Positions 29,232 through 38,233 are shown, counted from the first letter of the stretch. The stretch is 64,000 nt of DNA from JBBSOW01 sp038259365 (GCA_038259365.1 JBBSOW010000001.1:41594-105593); one strand, 5' to 3'. Numbers and translations are program-made. The notes: generated by a model not told the origin, from the letters alone.

Positions 29232-30170
29232 GTGAAACCCGAAACTGCACACGAGTCCACCCGAATCGAATCGACCGAACACCGGCGCGCGAAGATAGGC
29301 TTCATCGGGCTGGGCCGGATGGGAGAGCCAATGGCCCGCAACCTGCTTTCCGCCGGCCACCGCGTGGTCGTCCACGACATCGACCGAGCGCGGGTCGAGG
29401 ATCTGGTCGCGGCCGGAGCCGAGGCCGCCGACGGCGCGGCAGAGGTGGCGGGGCGCACGGCGGTGAGTATCACGATGTTGTTGAGCGACGCCGTGTTGCG
29501 CTCGGTCGTGTTGGGCCCCGGGGGAGTGCTGGAGGGTGCCGCGCCCGGGCACCTGCTGTGCGATCTCAGCACCGTCTCGCCGACCGTGACGCGCGAGATC
29601 GAGGAGGAGGCAACCCGCCGCGACGTTCGCTTCGTGCGCGGCGCCGTCGCCGGGAGCGTCCAACCAGCCAAGGACGGCGCCCTGGCCGTCTTCCTCTCCG
29701 GAGCAGACGACGACATCGCCGAGGTGACGCCGGTCCTGGAGCCGCTGGCCGGGTCCATCCGCGGCGTGGGCTCGAGCGAGGAGGCGGTCTATCTCAAGCT
29801 CGTCCACAGCGCCCTGGTGGCGGTCTACTCGGCCATGCTCGGGGAGGCGTTGAGCTTCGGCGAGCGCGGCGGGCTGGACCTGAACGAGATGGTGACCGTG
29901 CTGGAGCAGGGGCCGCTGGGCTCCAAGCAGCTCAGCCTCAAGGCCCCGATGGTCGTAGCCCGAGATTTCGAGAACCCGCCGTCCGACGTCGACACGGCGG
30001 CCAAGGACGTGGACCTGGTCTTGGACGCGGCCCGGGAGCTGGCGGTGCCGATGCCGCTGATCTCGGCCGTCCGGCAGGTGATGGCCTACCAACAGGCCCG
30101 CGGCGGCGGGAAGCGAGATATCTGGAGCATCCTGGAGGCCTTCGAGGCCCTGGCAGGGGGCCCCGCATGA
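29232..30170 (+). CDS. 3-hydroxyisobutyrate-dehydrogenase-family reductase
   Basis: A 312-residue beta-hydroxyacid dehydrogenase with NAD(P) motif IGFIGLGRMGEPMARNLL (residues about 22-39), the substrate-site GAVAGSVQPAKDGALAVFLS, and the catalytic Lys in KLVHSALVAVYSAML. Relatives act on 3-hydroxyisobutyrate, tartronate semialdehyde and L-threonate (LtnD). With a DUF1537 kinase in the same cluster, an LtnD-like step on a tetronate-type acid is plausible but not shown. The GTG start follows the operator by only 9 bases and has no clear ribosome binding site, so the message may be nearly leaderless. Its stop overlaps the ATG of the aldo/keto reductase. Confidence 0.82.
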   Translation: MKPETAHESTRIESTEHRRAKIGFIGLGRMGEPMARNLLSAGHRVVVHDIDRARVEDLVAAGAEAADGAAEVAGRTAVSITMLLSDAVLRSVVLGPGGVLEGAAPGHLLCDLSTVSPTVTREIEEEATRRDVRFVRGAVAGSVQPAKDGALAVFLSGADDDIAEVTPVLEPLAGSIRGVGSSEEAVYLKLVHSALVAVYSAMLGEALSFGERGGLDLNEMVTVLEQGPLGSKQLSLKAPMVVARDFENPPSDVDTAAKDVDLVLDAARELAVPMPLISAVRQVMAYQQARGGGKRDIWSILEAFEALAGGPA

Positions 30171-31189
30171 GCCGGACGCTGAGAATGGACGCCATCACGC
30201 TGGGCGGAAACCGTTTCGGTTCGGCCTTGGACGTGGACGCCTCCTACGCCCTGCTCGATCGCCATCTCGAGCGCGGCGGATCCTACATCGACACCGCCTT
30301 GGTCTACGCCGACTGGTTGCCCGGAGTCGAGTCCGCCTGCAGCGAGAAGCTGTTAGGTCGCTGGATGGCCAGCCGGGGGGTCGCCGATCGCGTCGTCGTG
30401 ACCACCAAGGGCGGGCACCCCGACGTCACGGCGACGGTTCCGGCCGGCGGGAGGGCTGCGCCGCGCCTGGACCCGGTTTCGGTGCGTCTGGACGTGAGCC
30501 GCAGCCTGGAGAACCTTGGGCTGACCTGCCTGCCCCTGTGGTGGTTGCACCGCGACGACCCGAACCGACCGGTGTCCGAGATCATGTCGGCCGTGGAGGA
30601 TCTGCGAGCCGAAGGCCTGCTGGCGAGCTGGGGGGTAGCCAACTGGACCGCTGAGCGGTTGACGGATCTCCGGGCGGCGGCCGAGGAGTCGGGGAGGGAC
30701 GGCCCGGTGGCCAGTAGCGTCGCCTTCGCCCTGGTTCCTCCCGCGCCCGGCGCCCTAGCGAAGGACCTAGTCGTCCTGGACGCCGAGCTGGCGGGCCTGC
30801 ACGAGCGAACTCAGCTCCCCCTGATGGCCTACTCGGCGCAGGCGAAGGGCTGGTTCGAGCGGGCCGCCAGGGGCGATGCCAGCCCGCACGACCGCGTCTA
30901 CGACCACGGCGCGGCCCGAACCCTGGTCGGCGTGTTGAGCGCTATCGGCGCCGAGCTGGGAGCCACCCCCACCGAGGTGGGGTTGGCCGCCCTGCGGCTG
31001 TTGCCCTTCCCGACCAGCGCGGTGGTCGGACCCGGCAACATCGCCCAGCTCGATAGCTGCTGGCGGGCGGCCGAGCTGCCCTTGGATCCGAAGCACCGCG
31101 AGGCGCTTCGGCCCTGGATCTCGGCCGCGATTGAAGCGGCGGGCGATCAGCCCTTGACCGAGCCCGAGGTCAACCCCGCCACCAGGTAG
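30167..31189 (+). CDS. Aldo/keto reductase
   Basis: A 340-residue AKR with the barrel motifs GGSYIDTALVYADW (catalytic Tyr region), VVVTTKGGHPDV (Lys), LWWLHRDDPNRPVSEI (His) and the strand LMAYSAQAKGWF. It reduces or oxidises a carbonyl/alcohol pair with NADP(H). It overlaps the reductase before it by 4 bases. Its last 43 bases overlap the 3' end of the convergent permease gene at 31147. Confidence 0.82.
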   Translation: MSRTLRMDAITLGGNRFGSALDVDASYALLDRHLERGGSYIDTALVYADWLPGVESACSEKLLGRWMASRGVADRVVVTTKGGHPDVTATVPAGGRAAPRLDPVSVRLDVSRSLENLGLTCLPLWWLHRDDPNRPVSEIMSAVEDLRAEGLLASWGVANWTAERLTDLRAAAEESGRDGPVASSVAFALVPPAPGALAKDLVVLDAELAGLHERTQLPLMAYSAQAKGWFERAARGDASPHDRVYDHGAARTLVGVLSAIGAELGATPTEVGLAALRLLPFPTSAVVGPGNIAQLDSCWRAAELPLDPKHREALRPWISAAIEAAGDQPLTEPEVNPATR

Positions 31190-32037
31190 CGCTGGACGAT
31201 CATGGCGAGGCCGAGAATCGGGAGCGCCACGAGGACGGTGGCCGCCGAGGCCTGTTGGAGAAGGGGCAGGTTCTGCCCGATCTGCGCGGCAATGAACACG
31301 GGGATCGTCTTGGAGTTGACGTCGGTGAGCACGACCGCGACCAGGTACTCCTGGTAGGCGAAGAGGAAGGCGAAGATCCCGGCGGTGATCAGCCCGGGCC
31401 CCATGAGCGGGAGAATGATCTTGCGGAAGGTCTGGAAGCGGGTGCAGCCGTCGACCATCGCCGCCTCGTCCAGCGTGTCGGGAATCTCGGCGAAGAAGTT
31501 GCGCAGCAGCCAGATCGCGAAAGGCTGGTTGAGCGCCACCAGCGCGATCATCATGGCGATCTTGGTATCGTAGATGCCCAGCTTTTGCGCGAACTCGTAG
31601 AACGGCAGCGCCACGGCGAAGCGCGGGAGGGCACGAAAGATCAGCGCCAGGATCAGCAGGATCCCGCTGATCGGGGCCTTGAAGCGGGACAAGGCGTAGG
31701 CCGCCGGGGCCGCCAAGGCCGTGGACACGATGACGCTGCCGATCGCCACCAGGGTGGTGTTGAGCAGGTACTGGGCGAAGTTGGTGCCCTGCCACAGGTC
31801 CACGACCACGCTGAGGGTCGGCTGGTAGAGGAACTGCGGCGGGTTGGCGAAGGCGATGATGGTTTCCTTGGTCGCCGCCATCCCGGTCCAGATGAACGGG
31901 GTCACCATGACGAAGGCGACGGCGATCAGCAGGAGGTAGACGATCACGCCCTTGCGTCGGTTGTCCCGCCTTCGGCTCGAGAGCTTGCGAGGCACATCTT
32001 TGTTCTTCAGCGGAACCGGAGTCTCAACGGTGGCCAT
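31147..32037 (-). CDS. Sugar-type ABC importer permease (MalG type)
   Basis: A 296-residue inner-membrane permease. A charged N-terminus (PRKLSSRRRDNRRKG) is followed by six segments and the coupling-helix EAA region DEAAMVDGCTRFQTFRKIIL. The C-terminus VAGLTSGSVKG is the classic end of CUT1-family MalG proteins. It pairs with the permease at 32086 and the binding protein at 33085. Confidence 0.9.
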   Translation of the reverse strand: MATVETPVPLKNKDVPRKLSSRRRDNRRKGVIVYLLLIAVAFVMVTPFIWTGMAATKETIIAFANPPQFLYQPTLSVVVDLWQGTNFAQYLLNTTLVAIGSVIVSTALAAPAAYALSRFKAPISGILLILALIFRALPRFAVALPFYEFAQKLGIYDTKIAMMIALVALNQPFAIWLLRNFFAEIPDTLDEAAMVDGCTRFQTFRKIILPLMGPGLITAGIFAFLFAYQEYLVAVVLTDVNSKTIPVFIAAQIGQNLPLLQQASAATVLVALPILGLAMIVQRYLVAGLTSGSVKG

Positions 32038-32085
32038 GTCGATCCTTCACGATGGAGAGCGAGTGGGGCATGAGTGCTAGAGGAG

Positions 32086-32955
32086 TCACAGGCGCACCGA
32101 ATCCCGGTAGGTCTGCCGGACGAAGGGAACGAGTAAGACCAGGATGACGAAGATGGTCAAGACGCTGACCGCGCTACCGAGGCCGAGATTTTGTTGCCCG
32201 GCCGCGAAGGCGACGTTGTAGACGTAGAGCATGACCGACTCCGAGCCCAGGGTGACCGCGTTCGGGGCCAGGGGCACCAGGGCGTCGAAGATGCGCAGAC
32301 CGTCCATGATCGAGATGAGGCAGATGAAGCCGAGCAGCGGTGACAGCGTGGGGATCACGATGAAGCGCTGCTTTTGCCACCAGGAAGCGCCGTCGATGTC
32401 GGAGGCCTCAAGGGACTCGGCCGAGACTCCCTGCAGCCCGGCGAGCAGGATCAGCACGGCGAACGGAAGCTCGTGCCAGACGACGTTGGCCAAGAGCATT
32501 CCGCGGTTGGGCCACGTGTCGGTGAACCACAGCGGGCCGTCTATCCCGATCTTGTCGAGCAGGAAGTTGACCAGTCCGCCAAAGTTCCCGTCGAACATCC
32601 AGGAGAAGGCGGTGGCGCCGATCACCGTGGGCACGATGTAGGACACCAGGAGGAACCCCAGGAAGACGGGTCGGGCCTTGCCCGAGGCGTTCAGCAGCAA
32701 GGCCAGGAAGAAGCCGAAGGTGATCTTCAACGCGGTGGCCACCAGGGTGAGGACGACGGTGAAGATGATGCTGGTCCGAAAGCGGCCATCCGCCAGGACG
32801 CCCAGGTAGTTCTGGAGCCCAATCCAGGTACCCTCCGTCCCGTAGGTGATGCGAAGAAAGCTCCATCTGATGGTCTGAACCAACGGAACGATCAGGAGGA
32901 TGGTCATGAGCAGGGCACTCGGTGCAACCATGGCGTAGAACTCTTTGCGCCGCAT
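32086..32955 (-). CDS. Sugar-type ABC importer permease (MalF type)
   Basis: A 289-residue permease beginning MRRKEFYAMVAPSALLMTIL, with the EAA coupling motif in EASDIDGASWWQKQRFIVIP and six or so membrane segments. The CUT1 family imports oligosaccharides, polyols and glycerol phosphates. No ABC ATPase lies in this cluster, so it must borrow one, as actinobacterial importers do with MsiK. Confidence 0.9.
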   Translation of the reverse strand: MRRKEFYAMVAPSALLMTILLIVPLVQTIRWSFLRITYGTEGTWIGLQNYLGVLADGRFRTSIIFTVVLTLVATALKITFGFFLALLLNASGKARPVFLGFLLVSYIVPTVIGATAFSWMFDGNFGGLVNFLLDKIGIDGPLWFTDTWPNRGMLLANVVWHELPFAVLILLAGLQGVSAESLEASDIDGASWWQKQRFIVIPTLSPLLGFICLISIMDGLRIFDALVPLAPNAVTLGSESVMLYVYNVAFAAGQQNLGLGSAVSVLTIFVILVLLVPFVRQTYRDSVRL

Positions 32956-33023
32956 ACTGTCTCCAAGTCAAGCGTCGTAGAGGTGGATCGATCGGGTGCG
33001 GCTGTGGCCCCACCGGCCGGAGG

Positions 33024-33054
33024 AAGGGCGCTCACCCGGATGGCGAGCGCCCTT
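33024..33054 (-). terminator. Intercistronic hairpin between binding-protein and permease genes
   Basis: AAGGGCGCTC and GAGCGCCCTT form a perfect 10-bp stem around an 11-base loop, in the 129-bp gap between the binding-protein stop (33085) and the first permease start (32955). Such hairpins usually protect the upstream message or stop part of the transcripts, giving more binding protein than permease. No U-run follows on the transcribed strand, so processing or partial termination is likelier than a full terminator. Confidence 0.65.
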
Positions 33055-33084
33055 TCGCGCCGGCTTGCTTACCTACTCACTGGC

Positions 33085-34404
33085 CTACTTGCCGTCGTAC
33101 TTCTTCAACACCTCGTTGTGGGCTTTGGCCATCTTCTTGGCGGCCTCGTCCGGACTGAGGGAACCCTGTATCGCCTCGGAGATGAGCGGACGTACGGCGA
33201 TCGAGTATTCGCTGTACCACGCCTTCATCGGTGCGACGGGCGCTCCATTCTGGATGCTGGTGTCGATCGCCTCGAACCAGGGAACATTCTCGGCGGTAGC
33301 GATGCCCTTTCGTGACGGGTAGGCCGCCGGGATCGACTCCTCGCCGGCCTTGGGCGCAACCGAGGCGGCCATGAGCTGGAAGATCAGATCGGGATCGGCC
33401 GTGCCGTTCTTCGGGATCGACCAGCCGTCAACCGACACCGTCGAGTACGGGTCGCCACCCTCTTCGATGGTCGGCGCGGCGTGGAAGCCGAAGTCGTCCG
33501 AGAACTTGGTGTTCTTGGGATCGATCAGATCCACGAACCGGCCAGAGTACATCTCGGCGATGACGGCTTTGCCGTTGAACAGCTGCTGCTGCACCTTGGG
33601 CTGGTCGAAGGTGGTCACCTGTGGATCCATGTAGGGGGTCAGATCGTGCAGCGTCTTCAGCGTCTTGATGCTGGCCTTGGAATCGAGGTTGGACTTGGTG
33701 CCGTCGGCCAGCTTCGCATCCTGGCTGTACATGCCCATGTTGTAGCGGGTCGTGATGTCGCCGCTGGAGAGCAGCGGCATCGCCACGGGGTACTTGTACG
33801 TCCCCTCGGATTGGATCTTTTTCGCCGTGGTCATCAGCTCATCGAAGGTCTTCGGGAACTCCAGGCCCATCTGTTCGAAGACGTCCTTGCGGTAGGTCCA
33901 GATGCTGATGTTGGCCTGGGTGGGAAGCCCGTAGAGCTTGCCCTCGTAGCTCATGCCGTCCAGCATCGTCTGATCGAGGTCGCCGAGGGCATACTTGTCC
34001 TTGTACTTGGCGAACAGATCGTCCAGCGGCATCAGCTTGCCCTCCTGGGCGTACTGCGGGATGCCGACGGAATACTCCTCGATCAGGTCGTAGGTTCCGG
34101 TGTCCCCGGCCAGGGTGGCCGCGGTCTTTTGCACCTGCCCCCCGAAGTCGATCGGATCGTGCTTGATCGTGAGGTTGTCCCCCGAGCAGCTAGCGATCAT
34201 CGTGTTGGTGTACGGGTCGATGGCCGAGGAGTTGTAGGCCAGCACGTTGATGGTGGTGGGCTCGCTCGGCTTCTCGATATCGCAACCCACGTCGGTTGCG
34301 GTGTTGGCTGCCGTCTTCGAGCCGGCCCCACAGGCACTAGTCAGGGCCAACGAGCAGAACAGCGCTGCCACTCCGGCCGAACGAGCAAATGAACGATATC
34401 TCAC
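33085..34404 (-). CDS. Sugar-type ABC importer lipoprotein binding protein
   Basis: A 439-residue family 1 extracellular solute-binding protein. The N-terminus YRSFARSAGVAALFCSLAL ends in the lipobox-like TSAC. The mature part has the usual MalE-like features (TINVLAYNSSAIDPYTNTM, then LYGLPTQANISIWTYRKDVF, and the C-terminal hinge FFNT-type region). GTG at 34404 has GGGAGA eight bases upstream; the in-frame ATG at 34446 would start inside the operator. The ligand is unknown. It lies just downstream of the palindrome at 34432-34443. Confidence 0.87.
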   Translation of the reverse strand: MRYRSFARSAGVAALFCSLALTSACGAGSKTAANTATDVGCDIEKPSEPTTINVLAYNSSAIDPYTNTMIASCSGDNLTIKHDPIDFGGQVQKTAATLAGDTGTYDLIEEYSVGIPQYAQEGKLMPLDDLFAKYKDKYALGDLDQTMLDGMSYEGKLYGLPTQANISIWTYRKDVFEQMGLEFPKTFDELMTTAKKIQSEGTYKYPVAMPLLSSGDITTRYNMGMYSQDAKLADGTKSNLDSKASIKTLKTLHDLTPYMDPQVTTFDQPKVQQQLFNGKAVIAEMYSGRFVDLIDPKNTKFSDDFGFHAAPTIEEGGDPYSTVSVDGWSIPKNGTADPDLIFQLMAASVAPKAGEESIPAAYPSRKGIATAENVPWFEAIDTSIQNGAPVAPMKAWYSEYSIAVRPLISEAIQGSLSPDEAAKKMAKAHNEVLKKYDGK

Positions 34405-34431
34405 GGTTTGTCTCCCTAGATTGGACGCTAT

Positions 34432-34443
34432 ACATACGTATGT
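34432..34443. promoter_or_regulatory. LacI-type palindrome ahead of the importer operon
   Basis: ACATACGTATGT is a perfect 12-bp palindrome 28 bases upstream of the binding-protein start. The core CATACGTATG recurs at 34557-34566 and 41884-41893. Confidence 0.65.
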
Positions 34444-34556
34444 CACGATAACTAAGAGCGTGTCAATAGTTTTCCGAAAAAGAAGCGACGTTGTGACCTG
34501 TTGGTGACCTCGTCCACGCCGGGCGCAACGAATTTGAGACCCGTTGACTCTCCGGG

Positions 34557-34566
34557 CATACGTATG
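34557..34566. promoter_or_regulatory. LacI-type palindrome ahead of the bicupin operon
   Basis: CATACGTATG occurs 40 bases upstream of the bicupin start and 115 bases from the copy ahead of the importer. Two operators that close could allow a DNA loop by a tetrameric or dimeric LacI-type repressor across the divergent promoters. The looping is inference. Confidence 0.65.
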
Positions 34567-34605
34567 TTACAAGTGGAGGACACCACCACCGAATGGAGAA
34601 GTTTG

Positions 34606-35769
34606 ATGAGTAGCGGCGTCGAAGAACGCTCCCAAGAGGCAGCCGTTAGTGCAACCGAGCTGGATCAGCGGACGATCCGTCGAGAGGACCTGGTGTCGTG
34701 CAACCAGGCGTTCATCGACTGCCGAACCCCGGGTTCGGACAAGAAGGAGAACTACGCGCTGATCGGCTCCGGGGTCTCCCAAAGCGCCGAGCAGGTGATC
34801 AACCTGCAGATGCCGCACGGGTACAACGTCGGGGGCGCAGCCATGCCCAACGGCGTCACCAACTCCCTGCACCTGCACTTCACCGCCGAGGTTTTCCTCG
34901 TCGTCGAGGGCGAGTACAAGTTTCGCTGGGGGGTCGATGGCAAAGCGGGCGAGTTCATCGGTCGCAGCGGGGACATCTTGTCCGTCCCCACGTGGATCTT
35001 CCGGGGCTTCACCAACGTCGGGCCCGAAGAGAACTTCATGTTCACGGTGCTCGGCCGCGACGTCACCGGCGGCATCATCTGGGGCCCGAGCGTCCTCCGC
35101 GAGGCCGCGGGGCACGGGCTGGTCCTGACGGCGGAGAACCAGCTGGTCGATACCGCAGCCGGCCAGGAGGTGCCCGAGGGAGTCGAGCAGGTCGAACCCA
35201 TGCCGGAGGAGCAGATCGCTTCATTGCAGAGCTTCACCCCGGAACAGATCCGCCGCCGGGTCGTCACCGAATCGGATCGCGATTTCTACGACGACGCGCT
35301 GTTGTGCAACGGGCTTCCCGGAGGCGGCGCTCAACTGGCCCTCGTGATCGGCTTCGGCATGACCGAGCATCGCTCGCAGGAGCCGGCGGTCTATAACCCG
35401 CACGGGTTCAACATCGCGTGGCTCAAGGCCGCTCCGGGCGAAGGCATGCTGACCCATCGGCATCCCGAGACCCAGGTGCTGATCGTGCGCAACGGAGAGT
35501 GGCGGATCACCCTGAACACCGACGATCAGCAGGCCGTCACCCTCAAGGCCAACGACACCTTGTCCGTGCCGCGCGGGGCGTGGCGCCGGTTCGAGAACGT
35601 TTCCGCCGGTGACGCCGAGATGGTCGTGATCAACGGCAGCGACGGCCGGGTCCACCTGGAGTGGGACGACGAGGTCGTGCGGGCCGCCCGCGATCGCGAC
35701 GTGTCCTACGACGCGAACGGTTATCTCGCGCCCTGGTCATTGGTGTCCAGCTCTGTCGATGACGACTGA
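34606..35769 (+). CDS. Bicupin protein
   Basis: A 387-residue protein with two cupin barrels. The first holds SLHLHFTAEVFLVVEGEYKF and GDILSVPTWIFRGFTN (about residues 85-150). The second holds MLTHRHPETQVLIVRNGEWR and NDTLSVPRGAWRRFENVS (about 280-340). The second barrel has the HxH...E pattern of a metal site; the first keeps HLHF and E. Bicupins include dioxygenases, isomerases and oxalate-type enzymes. ATG at 34606 has GGAG seven bases upstream; in-frame codons before it would put the operator inside the gene. It overlaps the DUF1537 gene by 11 bases. Confidence 0.8.
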   Translation: MSSGVEERSQEAAVSATELDQRTIRREDLVSCNQAFIDCRTPGSDKKENYALIGSGVSQSAEQVINLQMPHGYNVGGAAMPNGVTNSLHLHFTAEVFLVVEGEYKFRWGVDGKAGEFIGRSGDILSVPTWIFRGFTNVGPEENFMFTVLGRDVTGGIIWGPSVLREAAGHGLVLTAENQLVDTAAGQEVPEGVEQVEPMPEEQIASLQSFTPEQIRRRVVTESDRDFYDDALLCNGLPGGGAQLALVIGFGMTEHRSQEPAVYNPHGFNIAWLKAAPGEGMLTHRHPETQVLIVRNGEWRITLNTDDQQAVTLKANDTLSVPRGAWRRFENVSAGDAEMVVINGSDGRVHLEWDDEVVRAARDRDVSYDANGYLAPWSLVSSSVDDD

Positions 35770-37150
35770 GCGCGCGCCGCGAGCGCGTCCTCGGCGGGTC
35801 GTCGTCATCGACGACGATCCGACCGGAGGGCAGACCGTGGCGGCGGTTCCGGTTGTCACCCGGTGGGAGCCCGCCGACCTGCGGTGGCTGCTCACGCGGG
35901 ATCGCGCGATGGGATTCGTTCTGACCAACTCTCGGGCCATGACCGCGGAGCGCGCTGGCGCCGCCACTTGCGACATCGTGCGTCGATGCCTCGAACTGCA
36001 AGCCGATCTCGAGGTCGACGTCAGCTTCGTCAGCCGCTCCGATTCGACGCTGCGGGGGCACTTCGCCGTCGAGGTCGGCTCGATCTGCGCAGAACTCCGC
36101 GGGGCCGGCCGGCCGGCCGACGTGGTGTTGCTGGTCCCGGCTTTCTTCGAGGCGGGCCGGATCACCCGCGACAACCTGCACTACGTCCGATCCGAGGGCG
36201 TCGACGTCCCCGTGGGGGACACGGCCTACGCCCGAGATCCCGCGTTCGGCTTCGCCGAATCGAACCTGATCGACTGGGTGCGAGCCAGGCTGGCGGCCCC
36301 GCGAGCGCCCGTCTCCGCGCTCGGCCTGTCCGACATCCGCGACGGCGGGACCCAGTCCGTGGTGGACAAGCTGCGCACGGCTGCCCGTGGCGGCGATGAC
36401 GACAGCGCCGCGGTGCCGCCGGTGGTGGTGGTGAACGCTACCCGCGCCGCGGACTACAGCGTCGTGGCGCAGGCCGTGGAGCGGTGCGAGGCCGAGGGCC
36501 TGATCGTCGTCACGCGCAGCGGACCCTCCTACCTCTCGGCTCGCCTCGGCGAGCCCTTACCCAAGGCGGTCGACGAGATCATCCTGGGCGAAGGCTCCGC
36601 GACGCACGGCCTGGTCGTCGTCGGTTCTCACGTGCCGTTGAGTACCGCTCAGCTCGAGCATCTCGTCCAGAACACCGAGGTCCAACTCATCGAACTCGTG
36701 GTGCCGCGGGTGGTGGGTGGCCCGCGTGCCGAGTACCTGGATCGACTGACTTTTTCGGTGACTCAGGCGCTGCGCACCGGACACGTGGCGCTCGCCACCT
36801 CGCGTGGCCTACACCACACCGAGGACGTGAAAGCCAGCCTCGAGGTGGCCGAGGCGGTCTCCTCGGCGGTCGACGAGGTGGTGGCCGGCGTCGTCGCCGC
36901 CACGCCCCCCGCGTGGATCGTGGCCAAGGGCGGCATCACCTCGGCCAACATGGTGACCAACGTGCTGGCCCTGCGGCACGGGTGGATCGTCGGCCAGGTC
37001 TTCGACGGCCAGCTGCCACTATGGCGCGACGACAACACCGATAATGCCAAGCCATGCTGCGTCATCTTTCCGGGCAACGTCGGGACAGAGTCCACGTTGA
37101 CCGACGTGGTTCGCAAGTTGGATAGCAAGACGAGCACCGCGCCCCGGTAA
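35759..37150 (+). CDS. DUF1537-type four-carbon acid sugar kinase
   Basis: A 463-residue member of the OtnK/DtnK/LtnK family, which phosphorylates erythronate, threonate and related acids. The N-terminal substrate domain opens VVVIDDDPTGGQTVAAVPVV. The nucleotide domain follows (GLVVVGSHVPLSTAQL, and the late AKGGITSANMVTNVLALRHG, where the GGITS loop binds phosphate). It starts inside the bicupin gene and is followed by SnoaL C. Known family members work with dehydrogenases of the 3-hydroxyisobutyrate type, and one lies at 29232. The exact acid cannot be read from sequence. Confidence 0.85.
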   Translation: MTTERAPRARPRRVVVIDDDPTGGQTVAAVPVVTRWEPADLRWLLTRDRAMGFVLTNSRAMTAERAGAATCDIVRRCLELQADLEVDVSFVSRSDSTLRGHFAVEVGSICAELRGAGRPADVVLLVPAFFEAGRITRDNLHYVRSEGVDVPVGDTAYARDPAFGFAESNLIDWVRARLAAPRAPVSALGLSDIRDGGTQSVVDKLRTAARGGDDDSAAVPPVVVVNATRAADYSVVAQAVERCEAEGLIVVTRSGPSYLSARLGEPLPKAVDEIILGEGSATHGLVVVGSHVPLSTAQLEHLVQNTEVQLIELVVPRVVGGPRAEYLDRLTFSVTQALRTGHVALATSRGLHHTEDVKASLEVAEAVSSAVDEVVAGVVAATPPAWIVAKGGITSANMVTNVLALRHGWIVGQVFDGQLPLWRDDNTDNAKPCCVIFPGNVGTESTLTDVVRKLDSKTSTAPR

Positions 37151-37195
37151 GGCGCACCCGTACAGGCACTAGATAAAACTATAAGGAAGATTTCC

Positions 37196-38233
37196 GTGAA
37201 ACTGAAGCCATCGGCCTACGCTCCCTACTCCGATCCCGAGGACTACATCATGTCCTGCACCGATCAGATCTGGCAGGAGCGGGGCATGGGCCAGATCCTC
37301 GACCACTACGCGCCCGACATCAAGGTGCACGGGGCGTACGGCACCATCATCGGGAACGAGCCCATCGTGGCGGCTTGCCTGCAAAAGAACGCCGCCTATC
37401 CGCGCCGGGCGTTCACCGGGGAGGACGTCGTCTGGGAGGCGCGGTCGGACAATAGTTTCGTTAGCGCCCACCGGATCCTCAACTGCGGCCGCCAGGAGGG
37501 TTACTGGCAGTACGGTCCGCCGACCTTCCGGCACTCGGTCTCTCGCAACGTGGCGATCTGCCTGTGCGTGAACGCCATGATGGTCGAGGAATGGGTCGTC
37601 CGCGACGAGTGGGCCGTGGTCGAGCAGTCCGGCCACGACGTTCACCGGGTGGCGACCGAGATCGCGTTGTCGCCGTCGCAGGGGCTCCTGGGCGGCCCGT
37701 CGTTGATCGGGGCGGCTCCGCTCAATCCGCTGGTCTGCGGCGTCTCTGGAACGCGGCCGCCCCACGAGGGAGCCGAGGACGAGATCGTGTTGACCATGAT
37801 CAAGCGGGTGTGGAACGGCCATCTCGGCAATGAGGTACCCCGCTTCTTCGATCGCAACGTGATCATCGATTCCACCCGGCACCGCACCAACGCCCGCTGG
37901 GACGGTTACAAGGACGAGCTCGATCACCTGTTCGGCCCGTTTCCCGACGCGCAGGTGTCCGTCTTGGATGTCGCCCTTAACGTCGATCCGTTCTATGGCA
38001 CCCGCGTCTCGGTGTTGTGGAAGCTGGAGGGCACCTATTGCGGCGTCCCGCTCTACGGGCCTGTCACCCAGACGCCAGTGGAGATACTGGGCTGCTCGCA
38101 GTTCCTGATGCGCGGCGAGAAGATCGTCCGCGAATGGAGGATCTACGACGAGATCGCCGTGTGGAGCCAGATCATCAGGGCCCAGCAGGGGACTCAGGCA
38201 GAAGGCGCCTCGGTCTCTGCCCTCGTGCCGTAG
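37196..38233 (+). CDS. Double SnoaL/NTF2-like protein, paralogue C
   Basis: Third member of the set (345 residues), with YSDPEDYIMSCTDQIWQE, IKVHGAYGTIIGNEP, VEEWVVRDEWAVVE, MIKRVWNGHLGNEVPRFF and PVEILGCSQFLMRGEKIV. The GTG start has AAGGAAG six bases upstream. It sits behind the kinase and ahead of an alpha/beta hydrolase. Its motifs are as close to B as to A, so the three probably arose by duplication before taking up separate positions. No reaction is known. Confidence 0.75.
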   Translation: MKLKPSAYAPYSDPEDYIMSCTDQIWQERGMGQILDHYAPDIKVHGAYGTIIGNEPIVAACLQKNAAYPRRAFTGEDVVWEARSDNSFVSAHRILNCGRQEGYWQYGPPTFRHSVSRNVAICLCVNAMMVEEWVVRDEWAVVEQSGHDVHRVATEIALSPSQGLLGGPSLIGAAPLNPLVCGVSGTRPPHEGAEDEIVLTMIKRVWNGHLGNEVPRFFDRNVIIDSTRHRTNARWDGYKDELDHLFGPFPDAQVSVLDVALNVDPFYGTRVSVLWKLEGTYCGVPLYGPVTQTPVEILGCSQFLMRGEKIVREWRIYDEIAVWSQIIRAQQGTQAEGASVSALVP

